Source of the DNA: Apiospora phragmitis
Taxonomy: Eukaryota; Ascomycota; Sordariomycetes; Amphisphaeriales; Apiosporaceae
Length of the DNA stretch: 64,000 nucleotides
Assembly: GCA_038363925.1 (NCBI GenBank)
Contig: JAQQWL010000002.1
Coordinates: 2,542,001-2,606,000, forward strand
Reading direction: 5' to 3'
The notes under the pieces were generated by a model that was given only the letters and a program-made list of their open reading frames with translations, did not search any database and was not told where the DNA came from. The translations under genes were made by a program, and so were the position numbers. Every line of letters starts with the position of its first letter. Positions within the stretch are counted from its first letter, which is position 1. This document shows positions 46,471 through 58,580 of the stretch, in pieces.

Positions 46471-46518
46471 GCATACTCGAGCGTATACTCGAGCGTATAC
46501 TCGATCGTATACTCGAGT
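46471..46518. repeat. Four 12-bp units rich in GTATAC/CTCGAG
   Basis: Unit GTATACTCGAGC in four copies with small changes (third has CTCGATC). Each unit joins two six-base palindromes, so the array can fold on itself; it could also be a multimeric protein site. It lies about 140 bases upstream of the doubtful minus-strand ORF. Confidence 0.75.
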
Positions 46519-46693
46519 TGCTCTATAAAACTCGAGAACACAAGGACGACGATACGAATGCGGTCACCTCGTATTGTTTCAGAGCGGAGAGTGTGTCAAG
46601 ATGTGCGTAGGTTGACGAGGAAGGAGCACGGCGTAGTTCAAGGTTGTCGTCGCCTCATGTGGTGACGAGAGGGGCAGACAAGACAGGGAAAAA

Positions 46694-46789
46694 GGCACAC
46701 GGCGCACTCGCCTCGAGTGAAGGGAAGGGTGATGAGGTGCAGGCACACGGCGCACTCGCCTCGAGTGAAGGGAAGGGTGATGAGGTGCA
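46694..46789. repeat. 48-bp tandem duplication
   Basis: Two exact head-to-tail copies (46694-46741 and 46742-46789) and the first nine bases of a third with one change. The unit length is a multiple of three, so frames through it stay open and give repetitive translations on both strands. No evidence of coding. Confidence 0.92.
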
Positions 46790-46869
46790 GGAACACGGTG
46801 GGGGGGGAGGGAGAGGGGGAGGCTCTGTACAGCCACGCCGGCCGCGAGAGTGCACAGATCATTACTTAC

Positions 46870-46899
46870 GTTGTTGTTGTTGTTGGTGGTGGTGGTGGT
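46870..46899. repeat. Microsatellite (GTT)5(GGT)5
   Basis: Thirty bases of compound trinucleotide repeat, continuing imperfectly to about 46915. Confidence 0.85.
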
Positions 46900-49504
46900 G
46901 ATGTTGGTGATGCTGGGTGTGACAGTTAGCGGTGCAATTTTTGACGAATGGGAGGGAATGACGAACGTGAAGTAGGAAGAGGTGGTTGCGTTGGTGAGGA
47001 ACTTCACACGATAAAATTTGGCGTTGTGGTGGACTTGGAAAATATTTAGGGTACGACAGGAAAGCTTGCAGTTTAGGCTGCGATCTTGGGGGAGGGAAAC
47101 AAGAAGAGCTTACCAACACAAGCCAGCCAGCCAGCCAGCCTCATCGTCGACGGCACAGGTCGAGCCACGCGGAGGCAAATGGATTCCATCGACGATGAAC
47201 CTTAGTCCGCCAGCATCCAAGAGCTTGGACTCATTGGGAATCACCTCGACATCGCCGACGAGCTCTCACCTGAATCCAACAGATCTCCTTCAGAGGCACA
47301 CAGGGACCGCTGTGTAGAGATGCGGGACTACCCAGACCAACACCCAGAGGACTGGTAAGGGGGCTCGATGCTTTGAACATGGCTGCTGATCATTATACTC
47401 GTAGATAGGACCACGCAACCAAGACCGCCAATGAACGTTCACAGCTAGATCTCTGGTGATCACGAACATGAGTACCACCCTTCACAGGGGCCGCTGCATT
47501 CGTAGCAACCGAACCCCGACGCCAGCCCCTAACTCTCGCTGGATCTGCTTCAAAGGCCAGCCATTGCCCGACTTGTTCATGGATGAAAGGTTACTAACCA
47601 TCACAGAGTGTGAATCCTGCCCACCAAGCACCGAGTATAAATGGCACGACAGACTTCGAACCAAGACCAGTTCCTGTCCAGCTAGACAATATTACAAGCA
47701 CGATGCCCCTTTAAGTAGACGTTGACACGGGTGAAAGGAAGCACAGGAGAAGCCATATACCTATACCTTGCTGATGATTCACATCAGAAGTCGGAAGGCT
47801 GGGGCGATACTGACAACAACACATCTTTGAGACGAAAAAGGAAGAGCCACGCGGAATATCATGAAACGGGGGATGAGCGACTATATAAAATGCAAAGAAA
47901 GGGGTGACTCTGATTATGTATCAATTCAGCCCCATATCGTAAGTGGGTACTAGCGCCCTTACTGCTCCATCAGTCAGTTCTCAGGGGTTGCTGTGCTTCC
48001 CGTTGCGATTCTCTCTCGAATAGCTATCAAGACGATGCCATAGAGGGAGCCATACCTGTCTTTCTAGCATCTCAAGAATATGAGACATATAAGGTCGACT
48101 GAAGAACTGGGCATCATCATGTTCCTGTGGCCTTGTGGTACGCGGAGAAAGTTGAGCTTGACATTGTATATATAAGAGCGAGCAAGTGTACGGGGACTGG
48201 CTCCAATGTTTCCAATCAGAAAAGTCGTATCTGGAATCACTCCCTGGAGGACCTGAGGGAGCAATGCCAAGAAGACCAGATGCTTGATGAGTCCGTTCCA
48301 GTTTACGAGGAGTATCGAACAACACTCTTTTGAGCATGCAGCGACCATCCTCGGTAGCACAACAAGTGTCCATGTAGACCCAGGAGAGGCGGAGGGCTTT
48401 CATCAGAGACTGCTGAAGGTAGCATGACTGAGACACTCTTGTGAGAGACGAACCTTAAAGGCCAGCTTGCTGGACCCTCGCAGAATGTACTATATCAACC
48501 CAGCAGCCTCCGAGGAGACGAGTAGTCTTAGGTACGCATCGCCATGCTTTTTGGCGTAAGGACGGTCCTAGAACGAATCCCATCTGAATCCAGACATCAA
48601 TGAGGTGGCCTCTCCATCACGAAATGTTGGAGGCGTTGATGGCAATGTAAGGGACAGATGCGGGCTGACTCATACGGCGGAGAGCGTAGGTCGGTCGGTC
48701 CAAGGCTGACTGGTTCGAGAGAGGTGCCAAAAGCTTATGACAGCTATCGAGTTGACCGTGGAGTTTTGGTCCCAGTACGACAACCGATTTATACACTCTC
48801 CTTCGCCTAGTGTACTCAGCTATGAGGGGACAGGTAAAGAGACACCAAGCTAACCTCTTGTATCACCTCGGCCGGAGAGCACCAAAACATAAATATTCGT
48901 TGCAGTGGTCCTGCGAGATGGATTAGCCACATGTTACACAAATAAGACAGCGTAAGGGGTTGAATCTCTGAGCCTCATACGACCCTTATCGCCAGCCCCT
49001 TGTTGCAGTTGGATCACGCGGTTGATTCACTAAGCTTGAGGATACAGTTGAAGATGGAAAAAAATTGCATGCTAAATCTATTACTAAGCGATCCCTGGCG
49101 GCGCCGAGCTGTTGGGTCTCGATTGGCATGAGCTTCAAATGCAGGCGGTGGACGTGAGCTCGAGCACAGTACCGCGAGCAGGGCCGCTAAGATGCGCTCG
49201 TTTATTATTTCTGCTGTCGAAATCAGTGTGAAGACCCACGGCCATGTTATCCGTGGGAGATAGGGAGGAAACCAGTCGAACGCCGAACCATGAATACGTG
49301 AGCTCAATTCGCTGTCAGCCAGGATGACTACGCTGAAGATGATATTTCGGTTGCTTATCGTGCAGTTGGGTTGCTGAGGTGAATCTGAGGGTACATTTAG
49401 CATCGGGTCACTGAAAGTCGATCGAGGTATGGAACTGTATGTATTATCTAACTTACCATCGAAGGATCCTAGAGAAAGTGTTGTCAGGCCACAGTATTAG
49501 TATT

Positions 49505-51377
49505 TCAGATAGCCTTGGTGCGTGAAAACAAACTGCTGTAGACGGCATCCACAACAGGGGCGGCGCTGATCATGCGTCCGCCAAAGTACCGGCCGTTCAA
49601 ACCCTTGATTGCGTTCTCACCACCTTGGACCTTGTCGAACTTCAGGTAAATGTCGCCTTGGGAGTTGGGATCTAACGAAATATGGACAACATTGCCATAT
49701 TTATCCGTGGCTTCCTGTCGAACGTCATCCTCAAGTTCCTTGACCCAAGCTTCACCTTCTTCCCTGGAGACAGTTGTTAGCAAATGTATGATTAATGGGC
49801 CACCGCCGGGGAATGACTTACTCAGTAGGATCAAACATGTTGTGCAGAACAACACAACGGCTAGCCATATTGACGTTGACGGGGAGAGGCTTGGTCTCCG
49901 TTTTGGGCTTCAAAATCTGTCTCTCATCGCGACCACCGTTAGGAGCTTCATCGGTTCTGGCAAGCTTACGCATTAAGGCGTCACGGCTGTAGTTATTGAA
50001 GTTGACGCCACCAACATCGGTGTCGTCCAGAGCGCTGGCACCCGTGGCCTTGTCGTTGTCTCGAGCTCCAGCTCGATCGAAGCCGGCCGCTTGGGAACCT
50101 CGTCCGCCAGCACCGGAGAATGCGGAACCCTGGAATGGTTGGTTCTGACCCTGGAATCTCTGCAGAAGATTGGCAGTTGACTCGGGGGTAAACTTATCGT
50201 TTCCAAGACCGACACGGATCGGGCGACCCGCAAGATCAAACCCATTCATTTTCTCAAGCGCCTCTCGCGCCTGGTCTGCTTCGCGGAACCTATGCGGTGG
50301 TTAGTAACCGAGATAAGGTTGAAAAGGAATGCAGGTAAAACATACTGTACAAAGCCATAGCCACGACTCCGTCCGTTATCGTCCTTCTGAAGCTGGACGA
50401 ACTCGAGCTCGCCGAAAGGCTCGAACACGTTCTGCAAGTCTTGTTCCGTAATGCTGAAGTGGATGTTGCCGACATACAACCGGTGGAAGGGAATCGAATT
50501 GGTGTTGCCCGAACTGTCAGTGGTGCGTACTTGGCGGTTCTTCTCGGCTTCGGTGAGTTGGACAATGACCGGGATACCTAGCAGTTTCTGACCTGTGAGT
50601 TGAAGAGCAGCAGTGACGGTATCTTCGGCTTTGAATTCAACGTAACCGACTCTGCGCGGAAAGTGTTAGCAATCGTGTCTAAAGTCAGGAAAATGTGGCA
50701 GGTTTTGCGTACCCCTTGGATCTGCCGCTAATACGATCCTTGACGATCTGAGCTTCGTTGACTGGGCCAACCTTCTCGAAGAATTCCTTGAGCTCTCTCG
50801 TACGGAGACGGGCAGCTAGCTGCTGGACGAAGACGGTCCTGCGGTCACGCTCATCCTCAGTTAGCTGTGGAGCGCCATCTGGCTTGGGAGTACGTCCGCC
50901 ACGGTGTCGATCGTCATCCCTGCCGCCTCGGTGGTAGCTGTCGCGGTCGCGGCGGTGGTCGTCTCTGGGGCGGTAGTGGCGGTAAGGAGAGCGGGAGCGA
51001 GAGCGAGAGCGGTCACGGCCGACGCCGCGGCCACCGCGGTAGTAGTCGCCATCTCCTCTGTGACGTCGTGAGTGTCGGCCATCATCACGGCTCCGGCTTC
51101 TACGCCTACTCTTGTGGCTACCTGTATCGCTACGGGGTGTAGCTTCTCTGTCTTTGTCGTCGCGGTCTCGGCGGCTGCGGTCGCCGCTGCGGTCACGCCT
51201 CTTGCGATCGTGGTCGCGGTCTCTGCTGCCTGCTCTGCCACTGCCGCGCTCTCCGTCGCGGCGATCGCTGTGCTGGGATCTCGGTCTCTCGTCGGCTTCA
51301 GTCATCTTGGTACCCTTGTCATCATTGTTGTTGGTGGCAGTTGCATCAAGCAACGCCTCAACATCGAGAGTGGCCAT
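49505..51377 (-). CDS. RBM39: RBM39/Rsd1-type splicing factor with RS domain, two RRMs and UHM
   Basis: Nuclear RNA-binding protein of the U2AF65-related RBM39 (S. pombe Rsd1) family, linking 3' splice-site recognition and the spliceosome. Exons (minus): 51377-50713, 50651-50346, 50289-49822, 49763-49505; introns of 56-62 nt; 565 aa. Residues 30-165 are an Arg/Ser/Asp-rich RS-like domain. RRM1 starts [20 protein letters not shown] (181) and has RNP1-like SKGVGYVEF. RRM2 starts [20 protein letters not shown] (about 279) with RNP1 [10 protein letters not shown] linker contains [18 protein letters not shown]. The C-terminal U2AF-homology motif begins [12 protein letters not shown] (469), includes DIYLKF, and has GRYFGGRMI, the RxF loop that binds ULM peptides. 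Frames are intact throughout. Confidence 0.95.
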
Positions 51378-52107
51378 CTTCGAGTGGTGTCTATCTCACT
51401 GAATAGTTTGAGGCAAGAGGATTCAGGTTCGCGACTGCTTCAAACAGAATATTTGTTACAGAAGAAGCGTGCGTTCACGAGTGTCGCTCGATGGGATGCA
51501 AAGTGGTAGCTAGTGAGCAACGGACGGATCGGACAGCCAAGGACGATGGATGCCTAGGTTATCTGCTGTGAGTCTGGTAGCAGTCGGAGATGGTTGATTA
51601 AACTGCGGCTGGAAGAAAGAACCCTCAGACAGGCGGAAAGGCTGAGGTTGAAAGTGGGTGGTCCCTCACGAAGATCCTTCGGTGGAGCCGATATGAGCAC
51701 GGTTGTTCCTCGGCTCAAATTGCATTAACCGGCTTACTCATCTCTGCATATGTAGCAATTCAACATTTAAATGGAGATGTCAATTTCAGGATGCATGATT
51801 TATACGACATATGTAGTGTCAGGCTCTCACACTGGGCCACAAGTAGTACTGCCCATCACATATGCTTAGAGAAATTATGGTTGGAGTATGCCATTAATGT
51901 ATTACTCAGTGGTGCAGCGATGTACACCATCATTGCTAAGGCCTTATGTGCTTCGCGAAGTGAAGTGTGAGAGACTCCCCAACGCCACCACCACAATGCC
52001 CTTAGGGGCCTGTCTTGTTTATCCATCCTGAAGCCCTGAAAAGCCTAATATGTACAGGGGGAATATGTTATACTCATCAACTTCGTCTCATCTGCTATTT
52101 GCTCATT
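51378..52107. other. Intergenic between RBM39-like and SCS7 (both minus)
   Basis: Promoter and leader of the splicing factor next to the SCS7 3' UTR. Nothing else recognised. Confidence 0.55.
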
Positions 52108-53291
52108 TTACGTCGTCTTGACTGACATCGGGATCTCGGTTCCGAACACCTTGTCCCAGATGCGGCTGCTCACGCCGAAACCGTTCTCGTAGTCCAAGAA
52201 GTGGTGGGCAAGATGGTGCTTCTTCAGCTGCTTGTAGTAGTACGGGAGGTTCTGGTGGTGCAAGAAGTAGTGGGTGCAGTCGTAGCAGATGTAACCGAAG
52301 ATGCCGCCGCTGAACACAGCAGTCGCCACGTGCCAGTTCCAGTAGAACACAGTGTGAGCTAGCTTGTAGAAAGGTGTTGCCAGAGCCGCGAAGAGAGTCG
52401 GTGGCATGACAAGGCGGTATTTATCCATAGGCAAATAGTGGTGGACTCCGTGGAGAAGGAAATGCAGCGTTAAGCCAACTCGGTTGTCAGGAAGGTAGCT
52501 ACAGATCGTTCGTTAGCAACCAACTCGATCGACCACATGGATGATGGGGCAACTTACTGGTCCAGATGAAAGAGGAAACGGTGAAGAATGTACTCGACTA
52601 TGGTCCAGAGGAAGAGCCCAAGGCACCAGTACGCGGCAACTTGCTCCCAGCCGCTGAGACCCTCTCTCGAGATGTAGGTACCATAGAGCACAGGCGGAAG
52701 CCAAATAGTAGGCACAACCCACCACGGCGTCAAACTAATAGGTTCCAGGAAGTTGCCAAACAAGGGCGCACTCGCGCCGCCCCTTATAATGTCTCGGGCG
52801 GTGAACTTGATCCAGGTAGAACTCCTTGCTGAAGCCTCCATTCCATACCTGCATCAGCAGAGGCTTGTTCAGGTCCAGGAACTTGTGCGTCTTGTAGTCG
52901 GCGCTCAAATCGGTCTCCTTGCTTAGATCCTCCTCGCAGCTCATACCTGTGCGCGGGTGTACATATGGATTAACCTTCTCGTTGATCTGCTCGTCGCCGG
53001 CGTTTTGGGTCTCGTCGCTAGTTGCGAGCTTTTCCTTGACCAGAAAGCCAACAAGCGATTCCTCGAGGACCTCGTACGCCGAGTCGGAGTGCACGTGGGA
53101 GTCTTCGTCCTTGAGGATGTCACCGACATCTTTACCGGCATAGTCCAGGATATACTCGGGACCGCCGGGATGGGACTGAGGAAGTCGGTCAGATCGTAGA
53201 CATTGCGCCCGACGGTGACATAGAGGGACTTGGAGGTGTTGTGCGAGTCGACTTCGGCCTGCGTGAACGTAGGAAGCGTGCGTGCAGGCAT
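52108..53291 (-). CDS. SCS7: Sphingolipid/fatty acid 2-hydroxylase with cytochrome b5 domain
   Basis: ER enzyme that 2-hydroxylates the acyl chain of ceramides. Exons (minus) 53291-52558 and 52498-52108 (59-nt intron), 374 aa. The cytochrome b5 domain has SLYVTVGRNVYDLTDFL and heme-ligand motif SHPGGPEYILDYAGKD (His about 41), with the second ligand region DSHVHSDSAYEVL. MQVWNGGFSKEFYLDQVHRP leads into the hydroxylase. Membrane segments are around WWVVPTIWLPPVLYGTY and VAAYWCLGLFLWTIVEY. The di-iron histidine set is complete: HRFLFHLDH, HFLLHGVHH, HYFLHH and KKHHLAHH. There are two opposite single-base shifts: one base missing near 53174-53176 (just before SHPGG) and one too many in plus-strand CCCC 52780-52783 (just before ASAPLFGNFLEP). 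With both allowed for the frame is whole. Confidence 0.95.
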
Positions 53292-54950
53292 TGTCGCGGA
53301 GACGGTAGAGAGTTTCAGCTGCAGCTCGGAAAGGGGGCGGCAATTGTGGTGTCAATAGAAAACCCCGAGGTTTTCGGATTGGTCGGAATGGCTGTTTTCA
53401 GATGGAAGCAGCTAGGTAAAGGAAAGTTGTTGCAGTATTGATCCTTAGAAGGATAGTGGATGCTGTACCAAGTAATGCGAAAAGAGCGAGCGCATAAGTG
53501 GCAGGCAGTGAAAGCAGAAGTGTAACAATCTGAAGAATTCCAACGAGCAGCAACCAGGATAATAAATAATAATACAAGTAACCACTAGACGGCCTAGGAC
53601 AGGATTTTTAGGGGTTCATTTACTAGAAGAAATTGAGTACAAGCAATGGAAGATCGGCCGAGAGTGGCGCTACTTTTACTATCAGGGACGGGCAATGCAC
53701 CAGCAAAGTTCAGACCCCGATCAGAATCCGTGGCAAAAGGCGGACTGCCGAGAAAGTGCATAGTCTCGAATGCGGTTAGATTGGAAGATTTTATCGGCAA
53801 TCGATTCGACGATACCGGGTTGACGAATTAACGAATCGATTGGAATATCCAAATAGACAGCCCTAACTCTTAACTCTGACTCTACCTATGCTAAGCCTAG
53901 GTCACCCGGCTATTAGTTCCCGGCGATGTATACCGGCGACGTCGTGAATTGCAGCCTCGCAAGTACGGAGCGTCTTCGTAGTACATATGTATCCCCTCGT
54001 AGGGCACCTCCGACTTGTTGGAGCGGACCCCGGTTTGTTTCTGTCCACCTGCCCGCAAAATCCTACCCAGCTGGGTTGACTGATGGAAGCTTGATGCACA
54101 TGCTTATGACCTAGTTGATACGGGGTAGAAACAAAAAACCACATGGAATGAGATTACCACTCTGTCGGTGGCAGCATCGGTGGCGTGACAGTCGCCCGAC
54201 CCTCTGCGCTATTGATCGTGGTTCACGAGAGTTATCCGGGACCGATCTACGCGCAAAGACCCCAACGGGCGACTGTTTACGCCGTTTCACGAGACATGCC
54301 TTTTTGGGACGCGTAAATAAAGCCAAGTTGGGCAGTTATGCATACATCTGTAGCTCATTAGAGTAAGACCGGGCTTGTTCCAACGTGTATAAAAGCTGCC
54401 TAGTGCTTTTATCTACCCGTCATCGAAAAGCATACTCTATCCACGTCGGTTTCCGTTTGTTCTCCGGGTCTAGTATATCCAAGACGGATCTACTGTATCC
54501 GCACTGTACATGAGCAGTTGACCTAGGTCACCGCTTGCTGACATTTACAAAAGCAACGCGAACGGCGAAACCGAAGAATGGTGCTAATGATTGGTGGTCA
54601 ATGACAACTCTTCGACCATGAATGTCTCCCTGCACAGTATACAGCGGTGTAGAACAACTGTTCTTTCGATTCACAGTGTTAGATGACTACTAGTTCCTAG
54701 AATTTTGGGATGCGAATTCGATCAAATTTGCCTCCTGAATGCGCCGGGTATTGCGAAAGCCAACTTTCCTAGAAACTCCAAATGATTCCATTCCCAACTC
54801 CATGCCATGCATAACCCCGATGCCACCCCTGACGTTGCTGAACCGAGAGCCAATATAACAGATCCTAAGGACATGGGCCGTGAAGGACAGAAAATCTACC
54901 ATTTCCCACTACCTGTAGTCTCTATAGCAAAGAGTAGTCTCCCAAAATGC
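53292..54950. other. Intergenic SCS7 / IMA1
   Basis: 1.66 kb: SCS7 promoter, then DNA without recognisable genes, then IMA1 3' UTR. Open frames under 85 codons only. Confidence 0.55.
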
Positions 54951-57264
54951 CTAACAAAAGACATGCCAAACGTGATGTATGATTGTCAGCCCAATCAAAG
55001 TGCTGCCATAGGCACCATGCATGACAGTAGTGCTGCTATCCATATAGAGCCTCCATAACAGGACGATTGCCGCCAAAATCTGCAACGCTGCAAGATTCAC
55101 GCAAGAAAAGCGCAGAAGTGCTTGTGTTTTGCCCTGCTGGATCTGCGACTCTGCAAGGTCAACGGCAAGCCGCACCGACATCGCAAGGTTGATGATGATG
55201 GACCCAAGAGCCAGGGTAGGGGCGTACTCCCCTCGTGATTCTAGGGCTGTTATCCAAGCCCATAGAGCACCAAAGAGTATGATTAGCTCCGCCATGCGCA
55301 CCCTGCTATTGTTGAGCGGCCCATGGGATAGCTGGCTGGGTGGTCCAAAGACACCTGCCTTGGTTCTGGTTGCCCTGGCTCTACGGCTCTCTGGTTCTGG
55401 ACTCAGACTGAACGAATCCATCATCCTAGATAGACCCTCCGTAGCTTCGTCTTTGGCCTGAGGAGCATAGAAACTCGACTCTTTAAAGACCATGTTGTTT
55501 TGCTCCAAGTTCCGCGCTGGGCTTCCGATATTAACAGGACCACTGCGCTTGGTCGAGAAAAAGTTCTCCGGGACATCCTTAGGGCAATCCCGGATGATTG
55601 GCTTCATAGGAGGATTGCGCACACGCTGCGCAGGAGTAGTCGGCGCCGGAGGGATTTTATACCAGAACGGACCTGGCTTGTCCTCTATCGGCGCATCACT
55701 AAACCGTGGGTTGGGATTCTTGACCTTGAAAGGATTATGAGTGCTGAATGCTCGATGCTGCGATCCAGAAGGCGCCCAGTCCATTTCATCGCCATACTGA
55801 TCCGCTGGAGGCTCAGACTGCCTTTGAGAAGACTCGTCAGAGAGCCGCAGGGAACCGGACCCAGACATAGGCTGAACTCGACGAGGGTGTAACTCAAACG
55901 ACCCCTGCGGCGGCTGTTGTGGTTGACCTGCGCTCATCGAATGGCGAAGGGGTGAACTCAAGTTAGGATGTTCTCGGCGGGCCTTGTTGGGTCTGGAAGG
56001 ACTTTCCAGAATTTCGTCCAAGATACTCCCCAGATCGTCACGCCTGGTCGAGGGCGGAGGCTTCGGCTCATCTGCTGGAACCAGGTTGACTGGTTTGTTT
56101 GCCCCGAAGAGGGGCGTGGTGTCAAAACGAATAACCCGTCCAGAAATTGTATAGACCTGCTACATGTCAGTACAGTGGTGCGAAAATGATATACCAACAG
56201 TGCACTTACATAGAACATCAAAACCGCTATCACAAGATGCGCCCCTAGTTGCGATGCTGCCGGGATACCCTTCGAATCGTTATACTGGGAGACGAAGAGG
56301 CAGGTAAGTCGTATGAAGAGAATAACGAGCTGGTATGTGTACCACTGGCCAACGCCTAAGATATGTGAAGTGAATCCTCGAATGGTCTGTTTGAACCTTG
56401 GGTTCCATGCAAAGGAGGCGAGGCCTAGGCTGATAGACCATCTTATGAACCGGTCGGCGTCCGGCGAGAACATCAAAGCGTAGTAACAGGTATTCCGTAA
56501 AGGGGCAATGAGCCAGTGCGTGGTATTAGCAATCTCGTCGTCTTCGACGAAAAGTGCGCAAAGTACAGAGGCGTGCCAGCAAAATTCCAGGGCAAAGGCG
56601 GAATTCCATGCCAGTTTCCCGGCGGAGTCCAGCACGTCTAGTACACCGCGCTGCTTGACCTCGCGCCGCCTGGCTCTCGTCCGATCCATCACGCGTCTAA
56701 GGTGGTCGGTCTTCGCAGTGTAGCTGGCCTTGTTGAGCTGATGCTGCACCTTGGGTTCGCACGTGGCGCATACTTGCGGGTATCTCTGCTCAAGATCGGC
56801 TCTCCACTTGCGGAAAGCTTGTATTCTGTCGTGGTACTCGGGATCGTTCTGGTCTTCGGGGAGCTCGAACTGGCGTAGGGCTTCGGTGTAGATATGCTGG
56901 TTCTTCAAGCAAGTCGCGCAGAAGATGGAGTCCATGCCTGAGCCGTCCGGGGACGCGGCGGGTTGTGCCGATGGAAGTCTCGAATTGAACGACACGGCAT
57001 ATTGGGGCGCGACAGCTGGAGCAGCATCCAGGGGAGTCGAGGTCGGCGGATCTGTGATGTCTCCATGCTAGAATACCGGAATTTTGATCAGCAATCATGT
57101 GTCTGGTTGACGGAACGTTACTCGCGCGTTCTACACACCTCATCTAACCAATTGGTGGCCTCGCAATGGGAACAGAGAAAAGATTGGCGGCCATCGAAGC
57201 GCAGGTTGGATCTCTTGCCGCAATAGAAGCAGCTGAGGAGCTTCCTTGACCGGAGCGATGACAT
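54951..57264 (-). CDS. ima1: Inner nuclear membrane protein Ima1 (Samp1/NET5 family)
   Basis: Integral inner nuclear membrane protein of the Ima1/Samp1 family, implicated in linking the envelope to chromatin and the cytoskeleton. Exons (minus): 57264-57139, 57067-56210, 56156-54951; introns of 71 and 53 nt; 729 aa with intact frame. The N-terminal nucleoplasmic domain has the family's paired zinc fingers: CFYC (12-15) with LCSHCEATNWLDE (C31, C34), and later FCATCLKNQHIYTEAL with QVCATCEPKVQHQL. Hydrophobic segments follow: ASVLCALFVED region, TCYYALMFS, YQLVILFIRLTCLFVSQY and HLVIAVLMFYVYTI. A long disordered Ser/Pro-rich loop precedes the C-terminal membrane part, AELIILFGALWAWITAL and LALGSIIINLAMSV. 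The first intron lies between LDE and HGDITDPP, the family-typical linker. Confidence 0.93.
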
Positions 57265-58580
57265 GATGTGAAGCTCCAATCAAGGTGACTGTCCCGAGAT
57301 GGAGGTGGGATCAGTCATCAGAGTTGCTTGTCGAAATATTCAGGTTCCAATGTCTCTCTTCCATGTGCAATTACGCAACTTTTCAAGGGAAGGCGACACT
57401 TGGGAAAGCCGGCCGCAAGCCACAGCCGCCCTAGGGGGAAATCTAGGTTATTGGGTCTTTCGAGGCCTAGCTACCTGATGAGGCAGGAGGGAGATAATGC
57501 AAGGCTGGGCTGCCTGGTTTTACGTGACGAGATGGCAAGACGTCACAAAGACCACCAGACAAAACTACCTAGATCAAGCCAGACCGGAAGGAACAGGTGC
57601 CCTATATGCTTACATACATCAATACGTCAAACTAACATCAAAGGTACAACACGACAGCAGGCACCAGGATGGAGGTTCAGTAAGTAGGTAAACAACCAAA
57701 AAGTCAACATTGATCAATGGATTTTGGAGTTGCATTCACTTGGAGACTAGTGCATAACCTATAAATTTATCGGCAGCCGCCATTCAACACGCTTCCGATG
57801 TTTCACCGGCTATTGGCGGCTACCTAAACATCCGCTGCGCTAATGTGAATAGGAAACTGCGGCTGACCCTCACTTCATGGGTCTTTCAGCGGCAAGCTCG
57901 AGTGCTGGCAGGGCGTACTACTATTCGCCTGTTTTCAAGGATCAAGCTCAACAGCTTCCATCATCTTGGCAACATAACATCCAGCTTCACGATCATGCTC
58001 TTGAAAGACTTGGATGCATTTCAACACACATCGTTACGATTAGTTTCGCATTGGACTCCATCGCTTTGGTTGCCAGCTCAGAAATGTAAGTGGGTTTCTT
58101 GTTACAAGTCACTTCTGATATGCATGCGTTCCCTTCATCTTTGGGACCCGACGTGTAAGTGCAACTGATGTTGCACTTTGCACTAGTCACCCCAATGTTT
58201 CCTGCACTATATCGTCTGTGGTCAAAGAAAGCCGCCTGCCCTCTTACACGGCGTATTTGACAGCCATACAGCTCAGATTGAATGCAGCCATAGCAATTAC
58301 ATGTCGTAAAAAAAAGCTGCTTGGGTCTATCATAACTATGTGAACACTAGCTAACAGAGGTATAGATATGTGACTGGCGCTTCTGTGCATCTTGCTGCCC
58401 CAACAAGGCAGATGCTTACTAAGCTGGTGTTGTTTCGATTGTTGGATGAACACAACGAATTCGGCCTGGCTGTCTGAAACTGGCCTGATAGCCCTGTTGC
58501 CTTGTAGCAGAGGCCAAGCCAGTCGGACATTAGGAACAAAGTGGGAAGAGTCTCTTCTTAGTTGATCCCCTGAACTTATC
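57265..58580. other. Divergent intergenic region IMA1 / ALG14-like
   Basis: 1.3 kb with promoters for both genes. No other gene recognised; small open frames lack similarity. Confidence 0.55.

Larger units (their letters stand above)
46330..49504. other. Repeat-bearing intergenic region
   Basis: About 3.2 kb with three local repeats (listed) and several overlapping open frames on both strands, the longest 151 codons at 47981-48436 minus. None shows a family signal or convincing splicing. Confidence 0.5.

Noticed and set aside
46644..46901. Repetitive plus-strand open frame with a 16-residue repeat
   Set aside because: Openness is a by-product of the 48-bp duplication and the GTT/GGT microsatellite; no proper ATG or context.
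47981..48436. 151-codon minus-strand open frame with a WVYMDTCCA-like stretch recalling HET domains
   Set aside because: Only a few residues resemble the HET-domain DxxCI region; nothing else of that domain is present.
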